This document shows, one piece after another, positions 43,551 to 51,440 of a stretch of 64,000 bases of DNA. The notes under the pieces were generated by a model. That model saw nothing but the letters and a program-made list of their open reading frames with translations. It ran no database searches and was not told where the DNA came from. How positions within the stretch are numbered: the first letter of the stretch is position 1; each line of letters begins with the position of its first letter. This stretch comes from Anaerolineales bacterium (GTDB lineage Bacteria; Chloroflexota; Anaerolineae; Anaerolineales; DRMV01): positions 1-64,000 of the forward strand of contig JALVVL010000005.1 in assembly GCA_027023425.1 (NCBI GenBank). The letters run 5' to 3'. The translations under genes and the position numbers were made by a program.

Positions 43551-46173
43551 CGGAATGCTCCTTATCTTGAGAAGCAGAATCAGTTTGAAAATTAGCCGTC
43601 TTCCGGACGGCAGGCTCATTTTGGCCTTTGGCCTGAGCAGGGGGCAAAGCGGCGTTGAGCACGTCGTCCACCGTTTCGGCAAAGACAAAATGGATAGCCT
43701 CGCGCACTTCGTCGGGCAGGTCTTCCAAATCGGCCTCATTTTCTTTGGGCATGATGACGGTTTTGAGGCCGGCGCGGTGTGCGGCGAGCACTTTTTCTTT
43801 GATGCCGCCCACGGGCAACACCTGACCGCGCAAGGTGATTTCGCCCGTCATGCCCACTTCGGGCTTGACCGCGCGGCCGGTAAGCAAAGAGACCAACGCG
43901 GTAGCCATCGTCACGCCCGCGGAGGGGCCATCTTTGGGCTGCGCGCCCGCGGGCACATGCAAGTGGATGTCGGTCTTTTCAAAAAAGTCCTCAGGAATGC
44001 CCCATTCCGTCGCCCGAGAACGGACGTAGGAAAGTGCGGCGCGCGCGGATTCCTGCATCACCTCGCCCAACGAGCCGGTGAGGATAAAGCCCTTGTTGCC
44101 GGGCATTTTGGTCGCCTCAATGAAGAGGATGTCGCCGCCCGCGGGCGTCCACGCCAAGCCGATGGCCACGCCGGGGATGGACACCCGCCGCGCCACATCC
44201 TCCAGCCCGTGGTAGCGCGGCCGCCCCAGAAATTCGCGCACCTTTTCGGGCGTGATTTCCACCGCCGTCGCCTTGCCCTCCGCGATTTGGCGCACCACCT
44301 TGCGGCAGATTTTGCCGATTTCCCGCTCAAGGTTGCGCACGCCCGCCTCGCGCGTGTAAGAGCGGATGATGATCCGCAGCGCCTCTTCGGTGAACGAAAT
44401 TTCTTCGGGGAAAAGGCCGTTTTCGTGCACCTGCCGCGGGATCAGGTAGCCCTTGGCGATTTCCACCTTTTCGTTTTCGGTGTAGCCCGAAATCGGGATG
44501 ATTTCCATCCGGTCGCGCAGGGGCGCGGGGATGTTGTCCAAATAGTTGGCGGTGGTGATGAAGAGCACCTGGGAGAGGTCAAAGGCTACTTCAAGGTAGT
44601 GGTCGCGGAACTCGGCGTTTTGCTCGGGGTCAAGCACTTCCAGCAGCGCGGAGGCCGGGTCGCCGTGGAAGTCAAACACCAGTTTGTCCACCTCGTCTAA
44701 CATGAAGACGGGGTTGCGCGTGCCCACGCGGCGGAGCGCCTGAATGATGCGCCCCGGCATGGCGCCGATGTAGGTGCGCCGGTGGCCGCGGATTTCGGCT
44801 TCATCGCGCACGCCGCCCAACGAAATGCGCACAAATTTGCGCCCCATGGCACGGGCGATAGAACGCCCCAACGAAGTCTTGCCCACCCCGGGCGGCCCCA
44901 CAAAGCACAAAATTGCGCCTTCGCGGTCGTGGCGGATGGCGTCGTCGGGCACTCGGGCTTCCAGTTCCTCTTTGCGCTCAAGGCGCAGTTTGCGCACAGC
45001 GAGGTATTCCAGAATGCGGTCTTTGACGTCTTCCAGCCCGTAGTGGTCTTTATCCAGCACTTCTTTGGCGTGTTGAAGGTCTAAATTGTCTTCGGTGAGT
45101 TTGTTCCACGGCAGCGAAACCAGCCAGTCCAAATAAGTGCGGATGACGCTGTATTCCGCGGCGGCAGGTGGAAGGTGGGCAAGGCGGTCTAACTCGCGCA
45201 GGGCTTGCTTTTTGGCCTCTTCGGTCATTCCGGCTTCTTCAATTTTCTGCCGAAATTCCTTGACCTCCGCGGCGTGCTCGTCGTCCTCGCCCAGTTCCCG
45301 CTTGATGGCCTTCATCTGCTCGCGCAGGAAGTATTCCTTCTGCATCTGCTCAATTTGCGAGCGGGCTTCTTTTTCAATTTTCTGCCCCAATTCCAACACT
45401 TCCCGCTCGTGGGTCAGAATGCCGAGCAGTTTGCGCAGTTTTTCGGCCACCGAATCCAGTTCCAAAATGGCCTGCGCGTCTTCAAGGCTCATCCGCTGGA
45501 AGTTGGCGACGGTGTAGGCGAGTTGCAGTGGGTCTTCCAGCGAGAGCACCGAGGCGACCAGTTCTTGGGGAATGGAAGAGACCATCTCGGCGATGGCTTG
45601 GAAATTTTCACGCACCTGCCGCGCCAGCGCCTCAACCTCCAGCGTGTTCTCTACCGTTTCGGGGATGAGGCGCACCCGCGCCACAAAGTAGGGCTCGGTT
45701 TGGGTGAATTCCAAAATTTTGAAGCGCTGTTGCCCCTGCACAAGCAAGCGCACTGTGCCGTCGGGAGCGCGGAACAGCCGGTGAATGTTGGCAATCGTGC
45801 CAACGGTGTAAAGGTCGTCGGGCGAAGGCTCTTCCAGTTCGGGATTTTTGGAGGCCACCAGCCCGAGGCGGCGGTCGCCGGCAACTACCTCATCTACTAA
45901 GCGGATGGAACGCGGCAAGCCAACCGTGAGCGGCGTGCCGGTTTGCGGGTAAACTACCGTGCCGCGCAACGGCAAAATCGGGATTTCAAACTCCTTCGGC
46001 TCTTGCTTTTCAGGCTCTTGGGGCTGTTCGGCCTTGGCGGAGTCTCCCCCCTCATTTTTCTCACCGCCGAGGATGCGGTGCAAAAAGGGAAGAACGGCTT
46101 GCTCCCAAGCCGCATCTTCCTCAAGCCACTGCTCAATGTCTTCCCAACCCATATGCCAACGCGATGCAGGCAT
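43543..46173 (-). CDS. lon: ATP-dependent protease Lon
   Basis: 876 aa. The LON substrate domain begins [15 protein letters not shown] (about residue 65), after a longer than usual N-terminal extension that is Glu/Lys-rich. The AAA+ domain has Walker [13 protein letters not shown] and sensor text [11 protein letters not shown]. The protease domain has the catalytic Ser in [14 protein letters not shown] and Lys in [16 protein letters not shown]. The start at 46173 has GAGGAG 9 nt upstream; the ORF track is 10 codons longer. Downstream overlaps a response regulator; upstream is hsp20, separated by a GTCGTAA array. Confidence 0.97.
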   Translation of the reverse strand: MPASRWHMGWEDIEQWLEEDAAWEQAVLPFLHRILGGEKNEGGDSAKAEQPQEPEKQEPKEFEIPILPLRGTVVYPQTGTPLTVGLPRSIRLVDEVVAGDRRLGLVASKNPELEEPSPDDLYTVGTIANIHRLFRAPDGTVRLLVQGQQRFKILEFTQTEPYFVARVRLIPETVENTLEVEALARQVRENFQAIAEMVSSIPQELVASVLSLEDPLQLAYTVANFQRMSLEDAQAILELDSVAEKLRKLLGILTHEREVLELGQKIEKEARSQIEQMQKEYFLREQMKAIKRELGEDDEHAAEVKEFRQKIEEAGMTEEAKKQALRELDRLAHLPPAAAEYSVIRTYLDWLVSLPWNKLTEDNLDLQHAKEVLDKDHYGLEDVKDRILEYLAVRKLRLERKEELEARVPDDAIRHDREGAILCFVGPPGVGKTSLGRSIARAMGRKFVRISLGGVRDEAEIRGHRRTYIGAMPGRIIQALRRVGTRNPVFMLDEVDKLVFDFHGDPASALLEVLDPEQNAEFRDHYLEVAFDLSQVLFITTANYLDNIPAPLRDRMEIIPISGYTENEKVEIAKGYLIPRQVHENGLFPEEISFTEEALRIIIRSYTREAGVRNLEREIGKICRKVVRQIAEGKATAVEITPEKVREFLGRPRYHGLEDVARRVSIPGVAIGLAWTPAGGDILFIEATKMPGNKGFILTGSLGEVMQESARAALSYVRSRATEWGIPEDFFEKTDIHLHVPAGAQPKDGPSAGVTMATALVSLLTGRAVKPEVGMTGEITLRGQVLPVGGIKEKVLAAHRAGLKTVIMPKENEADLEDLPDEVREAIHFVFAETVDDVLNAALPPAQAKGQNEPAVRKTANFQTDSASQDKEHSDG

Positions 46174-46261
46174 AGGCGCTATCTCCTCTGAAATATGGGG
46201 CATTGTTTTCTGCTTTTCCGCCTCGCCTTTTGGACGAAAAATCTACCAATCACACAAAAAC

Positions 46262-46316
46262 ACCAACGGCCTTACGACCCAACGACCCAACGACCTTACG
46301 ACTTAACGACCTTACG
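46262..46316 (-). repeat. GTCGTAA/GTCGTT array at the 3' end of hsp20
   Basis: On the minus strand the words GGGTCGTAA, GGTCGTTAA, GTCGTAA, GGTCGTT, GGGTCGTT, GGGTCGTAA follow one another. The first one supplies the TAA stop of hsp20 (46312-46314). The array lies in the 100-nt gap before lon. Similar arrays: 6986-7030 and 62363-62426. Confidence 0.7.
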
Positions 46317-46713
46317 ACCCTATTGAAACGGTATGCGTGCCACGTTTCGGCAAAGTTATTCGCAAAAAGCCATCACGATATTCGGCTTCAACTTGCTCTT
46401 CGTCAATGGCGACGGGCAAGATCACCGCGACCTGAAACTGCCCAAACGGAATTTCAAGCCGATGGTATGCCGAGCCAATGTCGGGGTCGCGGCGCACTCC
46501 GCTGATGATGAGAGTTTGCCCATCCAATCGCAGGTAAAAATCCTCGGTGCGCATTCCCGCAATTTCCACACGGACGATGAGGGCTTCATCGGTTTCAAAC
46601 ACATCAGTGGGAGGGCGCCAGATGGTAGGGTTGTTCCCCCACCGTATGTCAAGCACCCACGCGGCCTCAGGATCATCACTTTCGGTCGGCACTGCGCTTA
46701 AGAGCGATAACAT
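46312..46713 (-). CDS. Hsp20 family small heat-shock protein
   Basis: 133 aa alpha-crystallin-domain protein. The conserved beta-strand text is DVFETDEALIVRVEIAGMRTEDFYLRLDGQTLIISGVR, followed by HRLEIPFGQFQ and the signature-like GFLRITLPKR. It acts as an ATP-independent holdase. GGAGGTGCGCC precedes the ATG. It is followed by lon, a fitting proteostasis pair, and preceded by tRNA-Arg. Its stop codon is contributed by the GTCGTAA array, so the last residues are repeat-derived. Confidence 0.9.
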   Translation of the reverse strand: MLSLLSAVPTESDDPEAAWVLDIRWGNNPTIWRPPTDVFETDEALIVRVEIAGMRTEDFYLRLDGQTLIISGVRRDPDIGSAYHRLEIPFGQFQVAVILPVAIDEEQVEAEYRDGFLRITLPKRGTHTVSIGS

Positions 46714-46733
46714 GGCGCACCTCCGCGGAATTG

Positions 46734-46760
46734 CGAGTTATGAATTGCGAATTGCGAGTT
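46734..46760 (-). repeat. degenerate GCGAGTTATGAATTGCG words
   Basis: GCGAGTTATGAATTGCGAAT and GCGAGTTGCG words occupy the gap between hsp20 and tRNA-Arg. They match those at 36110-36142. No terminator-like hairpin is visible. Confidence 0.5.
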
Positions 46761-46761
46761 G

Positions 46762-46834
46762 CGCCCCCGACAGGATTCGAACCTGCAACCCTCGGATTAG
46801 AAGTCCGACGCTCTGTCCGTTGAGCTACGGGGGC
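46762..46834 (-). tRNA. tRNA-Arg (anticodon TCT)
   Basis: Acceptor GCCCCCG/CGGGGGC with discriminator G, D stem GCTC/GAGC, anticodon stem TCGGA/TCCGA with loop CTTCTAA (anticodon TCT, reads AGA), and T stem GCAGG/CCTGT with loop TTCGAAT (one G-T). It is 73 nt and the CCA is not encoded. It lies between the unknown 145-aa gene and hsp20 on the same strand. Confidence 0.95.
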
Positions 46835-46842
46835 GAGATGGG

Positions 46843-47280
46843 CTACTTTTCCGCTGGTCTTATGCCAAGATAGGAGCGGCGACGTCCCAAAGTGCGGAGC
46901 AGCGTTCGGGCTTGTAGGGGTTTGCCGAGATGCTCGGCTATTTCAGCCACGCTCATAGGCCGATTGCCGTTCGCTATGAGTACCCTAAAAACCGAATCCA
47001 CCATCGGAACACCGGCAGTCAAAAAGCCGGGTTGCTGCGAACAGTGAGTCATTACCACAAACTGCAAGCCGTCTACAGGCCTCACTTCAGCGGTCTCGGG
47101 GTCAACCCAATCAACGGGAACTTCGTCATCCCAATTCTCAAACTGCTTGCTATGCTCTTCGCACAACAGACCGCGCAGGTAAACGCGCCAATCGCGGTCG
47201 TGCTCTTGCCACCACGAAAAGTCTATATGGAAAGGTGTGTCTAACGTGGGTTTGACAATGCTATGAGGTTTCTGAGGCAT
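46843..47280 (-). CDS. protein of unknown function with C-terminal winged-helix-like segment
   Basis: 145 aa. The N-terminus contains an aromatic-rich stretch (FHIDFSWWQEHDRDWRVYLRGLLCEEHSKQFENWDDE), a CSQQPGFLT segment, and a C-terminal helix-turn-helix-like part (NRPMSVAEIAEHLGKPLQARTLLRTLGRR). I do not recognise the family. It is 14 nt downstream of the 518-aa gene, whose domains include similar helix-turn-helix segments, so the two are probably one operon with a shared role. The tRNA-Arg gene follows directly. Confidence 0.78.
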   Translation of the reverse strand: MPQKPHSIVKPTLDTPFHIDFSWWQEHDRDWRVYLRGLLCEEHSKQFENWDDEVPVDWVDPETAEVRPVDGLQFVVMTHCSQQPGFLTAGVPMVDSVFRVLIANGNRPMSVAEIAEHLGKPLQARTLLRTLGRRRSYLGIRPAEK

Positions 47281-47294
47281 AGGGGCTTTCTCCC

Positions 47295-48851
47295 TTAGAA
47301 TGCGGATTCGTCAAGTCGGTAGTACAAATCGCCAACCGGAACGAACCAGGGGCGGGTAGCCAAAAGGGCAAAAATCGGCCCGGGCGGGCAACGCCTTAGC
47401 ACGTTGATGCCGGAATATAACTCAGCGGCGTGCACATGCCCTTGCGGGTTCAGTTTTGCGAGTTCGCGCAGGGTTGAAACCACCAGTTCCTCAAACGGCA
47501 TACGCTGGGAGGCTATTTGCTTGCGCGCTTCGTTCACTGCTTTGACGTCCGGCACTGCGACTATCATGTGTTCGTCAAATTCAGCAGTGATAGATTGCCT
47601 GAGCATGGCAAAAACTGGCTTGCCGTCGCTGCCCACCATAACAGTGCGCACCCAGTCGCGGGTTGGGCGATGGGTTTTAGCGCTCACAATCACAGTGCCG
47701 GGCTTTTCGCCCCGTTTGACCGTGACAATGCTTCCGGGCTGAAGGCCATAGCGGTTGTACCACTCGCCAAGGCCGTAGACATACTTGCCCGGCCGCACCA
47801 CCCAACCGGGGAATTCGTTACCGGTGATGCCATCAATGAAGGTGAAGCGCACGCGCGGCGCCTCGTAGGCCGTTGGGAAAAGTGAAGCCATTGCCGCGCT
47901 CAGCGGCAAAGTCCCAGCCGCCCAATGCGGGTAAATCAGCGCCAACGACACCTCATCCACGGGTTCAGCACTTGCCTGCGGCGAAAGTTCATCAGCCAAC
48001 TCGGCTTCCAACTTGCGCATATCTTCGGTGAGGGCGTTTTCGTTGTATTCCAACGGGCGGTAGCGAAGCACCTCGGGCTTTTCCAGCACCGCTTCTGGCT
48101 CCAAGCGCCGCAAAAACCACATCACCTTGCCCGCAGGCCCCACCTCATCAAAACGCTCATCTTCCTGAAGGGCATAATCCAGCGAAAATTCAACCAATTT
48201 GTCGTTATCGGCAGGCAATTCAAGGTGAGTGAGGATTTCGGCGGTGCTCAAAGGGCCGCCGCCGTTCATATCCAACACGGCTTCAGCAATGTTGAGATTG
48301 CCGATACCCACATCAACCAGCAACGCCCGCGGGAACCAGCGCCCTGCTATGCGGACAAACTCCTCGCTCTTGCTCAAAGCCTCTTCCAGGCGCGAAATTA
48401 TCAGCGTGCCGTAAGTAACCAGCACGTTTTCCGGTTGAAGGAGTGGGTCGCCTTCATCAAACCTGATGGGCTGGTTGAGAGCATGGTCTTCTAAGCCAGA
48501 AGCAAACTCGCGCTCGCGCCCGTCCTCCATCCGCACGCGTATTACCTCAAAGGCAGGCACAAGGGGGTTGTTGGCCGGACGTTTGCCCACCACTTCGCCT
48601 TTTTGCCACCCCAGCGCAGGGAATAACAGCGATTGCCCAACCTCGTAATGCTCCTTGGGTATGTAAATTGCCGCGGAGCCGCTACGCTGCTTCTCCAACT
48701 TCCGCAATTCTTCCCCAATGCGCTCCTGAACAAGCACTTTTGCGAGTTCTGCCGTGGTGAGAGGTGTTTCGGTTTCCAACAAATGGTTGTAGATGACTTC
48801 TATGTCGTCACTGCCAACGGTAAAATCGTCCCAGTAATTTTCTCGCATCAT
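47295..48851 (-). CDS. 518-aa protein of unknown function with repeated HTH-like segments
   Basis: Two segments look like HARE-HTH/winged-helix modules: LLETETPLTTAELAKVLVQERIGEELRKLEK near residue 24 and NGGGPLSTAEILTHLELP near residue 196. The first is followed by YIPKEHYEVGQSLLFPALGWQKGEV, which resembles an SH3-like strand region. An ARTHWAAG-like segment (LIYPHWAAGTLPLSAAM) occurs near 305, and the C-terminus has FEELVVSTLRELAKLNPQGHVHAAELY. No enzyme motif is seen. It precedes the 145-aa protein that ends in a similar HTH-like part. A DNA- or RNA-linked role is plausible but unproven. Confidence 0.78.
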   Translation of the reverse strand: MMRENYWDDFTVGSDDIEVIYNHLLETETPLTTAELAKVLVQERIGEELRKLEKQRSGSAAIYIPKEHYEVGQSLLFPALGWQKGEVVGKRPANNPLVPAFEVIRVRMEDGREREFASGLEDHALNQPIRFDEGDPLLQPENVLVTYGTLIISRLEEALSKSEEFVRIAGRWFPRALLVDVGIGNLNIAEAVLDMNGGGPLSTAEILTHLELPADNDKLVEFSLDYALQEDERFDEVGPAGKVMWFLRRLEPEAVLEKPEVLRYRPLEYNENALTEDMRKLEAELADELSPQASAEPVDEVSLALIYPHWAAGTLPLSAAMASLFPTAYEAPRVRFTFIDGITGNEFPGWVVRPGKYVYGLGEWYNRYGLQPGSIVTVKRGEKPGTVIVSAKTHRPTRDWVRTVMVGSDGKPVFAMLRQSITAEFDEHMIVAVPDVKAVNEARKQIASQRMPFEELVVSTLRELAKLNPQGHVHAAELYSGINVLRRCPPGPIFALLATRPWFVPVGDLYYRLDESAF

Positions 48852-49041
48852 CGTTTAGCCTCGCTTAGAAATTATCGGCATTCCTATTATACTCTATTGC
48901 CATCACGGGTACTAACGGCAAAAGTGAGACCTTGCTCAGAAGCATAAAACGTAACCAGAGGAACTGCATTATAGCAAAAGCGCAACTTTTGGCGAGATAA
49001 GCGTTTTAACATAAAACAACCCATTTCAAGGAGAAGCAACC

Positions 49042-49440
49042 ATGTGGAAAGAATTCAAAGAATTTGCTTTCAAAGGCAACATGATTGACATGGCGGTTGG
49101 CATTGTCATCGGCGCGGCCTTTGGCAAAGTCATTTCTTCGTTGGTAAATGACATCATCATGCCGCCAATAGGCGTTTTGCTCGGCGGGGTGAATTTCACC
49201 GACCTTGCCATCACCTTGAAAGCCGCCAGTGGCGACAATCCCGCCGTGCTTTGGCGATATGGTGCTTTCATCCAAACGCTGGTGGATTTCCTCATCGTGG
49301 CTTTGGCAATTTTCTTTGTCGTAAAAGCCATAAATTCCTTCCAACGGCAGAAAGAAGAAGAACCTGCGCCACCTCCTGCGCCCTCACCCGAGGTTCAGTT
49401 GCTTGAAGAAATACGTGATCTGCTGAAGCAAAAGGAATAG
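49042..49440 (+). CDS. mscL: large-conductance mechanosensitive channel
   Basis: 132 aa, the MscL length. The N-terminal amphipathic helix and TM1 read [40 protein letters not shown], the family signature. TM2 is [23 protein letters not shown], and a C-terminal charged helix follows a Pro-rich linker. The channel releases solutes on osmotic downshock. CAAGGAGAAG precedes the ATG. It stands alone and ends at a terminator. Confidence 0.96.
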   Translation: MWKEFKEFAFKGNMIDMAVGIVIGAAFGKVISSLVNDIIMPPIGVLLGGVNFTDLAITLKAASGDNPAVLWRYGAFIQTLVDFLIVALAIFFVVKAINSFQRQKEEEPAPPPAPSPEVQLLEEIRDLLKQKE

Positions 49441-49486
49441 AACCACCTCAAGGCCGTTATGAGTTCTCGCTCTTGAAGACTTCCCC

Positions 49487-49511
49487 AAGCCGCCGCAAAG
49501 GCGGCTTTTTT
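49487..49511 (+). terminator. terminator downstream of mscL
   Basis: An 8-bp perfect stem, AAGCCGCC with GGCGGCTT, a GCAAA loop and a T-run (TTTTTT). About 45 nt after the mscL stop. A second hairpin, GGCTGAACA/TGTTCAGCC, follows near 49531-49556 before the repeats. Confidence 0.9.
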
Positions 49512-49567
49512 CGCTTCGCGAAACCCTGCAGGCTGAACATTTGTAACTGTTCAGCCTCGGCAAGGCG

Positions 49568-50075
49568 AGACCGCAGATTTCGCAGAAAATATCCACCGAT
49601 TGACACAGATTTGCACCGATTGAGTAAGAAAACCACAGAGGACACAGAAATTTACAGAGAACACAGAAAAATCTTTTCTTGGCAACCTTTGCGTTACCCT
49701 CCACCGATTGGCACAGATTTACACCGATTGAAGGAGAAAACCACAGAGGACACAAAAATTTGCAGAGAACACAGAAAAATTTTTCTCTATGCCTCTGCTT
49801 CCTCTGCGCCTCTGCGTTACCCTTGGCGTCCTTTGTGTCCTTGGCGCCCTTGGCGTGCTTATCCACCGATTGGCACAGATTTACACCGATTGAATGGTTG
49901 AAACCGCAGATTTCGCGGATTTCACAAAAAAATCTGTGCTAATCTGTGTAATCTGTGGTTTTTTATCCTTGGCGTCCTTTACTTTCTTGGCGTCTTGGCG
50001 TTACTCTCTGCGTCTCTGTCTCCTCTGCGCCTCTGCGTTACTTTCTTTGCGCCTCTGCGTTCCCCTGCGGTTTTA
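49568..50075 (+). repeat. word-repeat cluster 7
   Basis: Unit starts CCACCGATTGACACAGATT at about 49591, CCACCGATTGGCACAGATT at 49702 and 49863 (spacings 111 and 161 bp). The interior is ACACAGAGGACACAGA/TTTACAGAGA and the mirror end AATCTGTGTAATCTGTGG occurs near 49943-49960. The 3' part turns into CTTTGCGCCTCTGCG and CTTGGCGTC words. It fills the gap between mscL and the permease gene. No gene or RNA is recognised inside. Confidence 0.75.
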
Positions 50076-50136
50076 ATGATGCCGTGGTAAGATGAAAGTG
50101 TCATTTCTTCAACGTTGTTACTTCTCCGGAGGGCTT

Positions 50137-51438
50137 ATGAGCGGCTCAAATCACGACAAAAAGGCCATGACGCTGAGCGCCGCGGTGGCCATTGGCATTG
50201 GCGGCATGGTCGGCGGCGGCATCTATTCCCTGCTGGGCACGGCCGTCGGCATTGCCGGTAACGCGGTCTACATCTCATTTGCGCTGGCAGGCCTTGTGGC
50301 ACTGTTCAGCGCCTATTCCTACGCCAAGTTGGGCGCCCGCTACCCCTCGGCCGGCGGGCCAGTGGAGTTTTTGCTCCAAGGCTTCGGCGATGGCATCATC
50401 AGCGGCGGCTTCAACATCCTGCTTTGGTTTGGCTATGTGTTTGCGCTGGCGCTGTATGCGCGCGCCTTCGGCGCCTACCTTGCCACCTTCTTCCCCGGCC
50501 TACCGGCCTACTGGCAAAACATTTTCGCCACCCTCATCATTCTGCTGTTCACGGGCGTCAACTTCCTCGGCGCAAAGGCCGTGGGGCGCTCGGAGTTGGT
50601 CATTGTGGCCGCGAACGTGGGCTTTTTGCTCTTGTTCGCGGGCGCGGGCTTCGCCTTCCTCAAGCCGGCGCTCCTTTCCCCCGCCCAGTGGCCGCATGTG
50701 GATAAAATTCTGTTTGCCGCGGGGGTGGTCTTCCTCACCTACGAAGGCTTTGGTTTGGTGACGAACACCGCTGAAGATATGGAAAACCCGCAGAAAACCC
50801 TACCCAAGGCGCTTTACCTAAGCGTAGGCATTGTGATTTTCCTCTACATTGCGGTGAGCGTGGCGGTGGTGGGGAATCTGGCGGTGCCCAAAATCGTTGC
50901 CGCCAGCGACTATGCGGCCGCGGCTGCGGCGCAAGCCTTTCTGGGGGAATGGGGGCTGCGGCTGGTGGCTTTCGCCGCGCTGTTTGCCACCTCTTCGGCC
51001 ATCAACGCCACCCTGTACGGCGGCGCCAACGTGAGTTACACCATCGCCCGCAAGGGCGAACTGCCCAAGGTGTTTGAGCGAAAGGTTTGGGGCCGCGCCA
51101 CCGAGGGGCTGTTCATCACCGCCGGGCTGGTTTTGGTGTTTGCCAACATTTTCAACCTGAGCCGCATCGGCATGATGGGCAGCGCCGCATTTTTGCTGAT
51201 TTACGCCGCAGTGAGCATCGGCCATTTGCGGCTTTACCGCGAAACCGGCGCACAGCCGTGGATCATCGTGGGCGCGATCGTCGCCTGCCTCACGGCCTTT
51301 GTCATCCTGAGTTACTACTTGTGGACCACCACTCCGATGACCCTGCTGGTTTTGGCTGTGGTGGTCGCGGCATCGTTCCTCACCGAATGGCTTTACCGCA
51401 ACATCGCCGCGCGGGAAATGCACACCCGCGTAAAGTGA
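50137..51438 (+). CDS. APC-family amino-acid permease
   Basis: 433 aa with about 12 predicted membrane helices. The first helix carries the APC substrate-binding motif AIGIGGMVGGGIYSLLG. Further text: YPSAGGPVEFLLQGFG and the NTAEDMENPQKTLPKALYLSV block, both typical of the APC superfamily. The substrate is not known. GGAGGGC precedes the ATG at 50137; the ORF track opens 15 codons earlier. It is followed 2 nt later by the YfhO-like gene, so the two are likely co-transcribed. Confidence 0.9.
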   Translation: MSGSNHDKKAMTLSAAVAIGIGGMVGGGIYSLLGTAVGIAGNAVYISFALAGLVALFSAYSYAKLGARYPSAGGPVEFLLQGFGDGIISGGFNILLWFGYVFALALYARAFGAYLATFFPGLPAYWQNIFATLIILLFTGVNFLGAKAVGRSELVIVAANVGFLLLFAGAGFAFLKPALLSPAQWPHVDKILFAAGVVFLTYEGFGLVTNTAEDMENPQKTLPKALYLSVGIVIFLYIAVSVAVVGNLAVPKIVAASDYAAAAAAQAFLGEWGLRLVAFAALFATSSAINATLYGGANVSYTIARKGELPKVFERKVWGRATEGLFITAGLVLVFANIFNLSRIGMMGSAAFLLIYAAVSIGHLRLYRETGAQPWIIVGAIVACLTAFVILSYYLWTTTPMTLLVLAVVVAASFLTEWLYRNIAAREMHTRVK

Positions 51439-51440
51439 GC

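Noticed and set aside
43516-44700. 394-aa plus-strand ORF antisense to lon
   Set aside because: Shadow of the lon protease domain; nothing recognisable.
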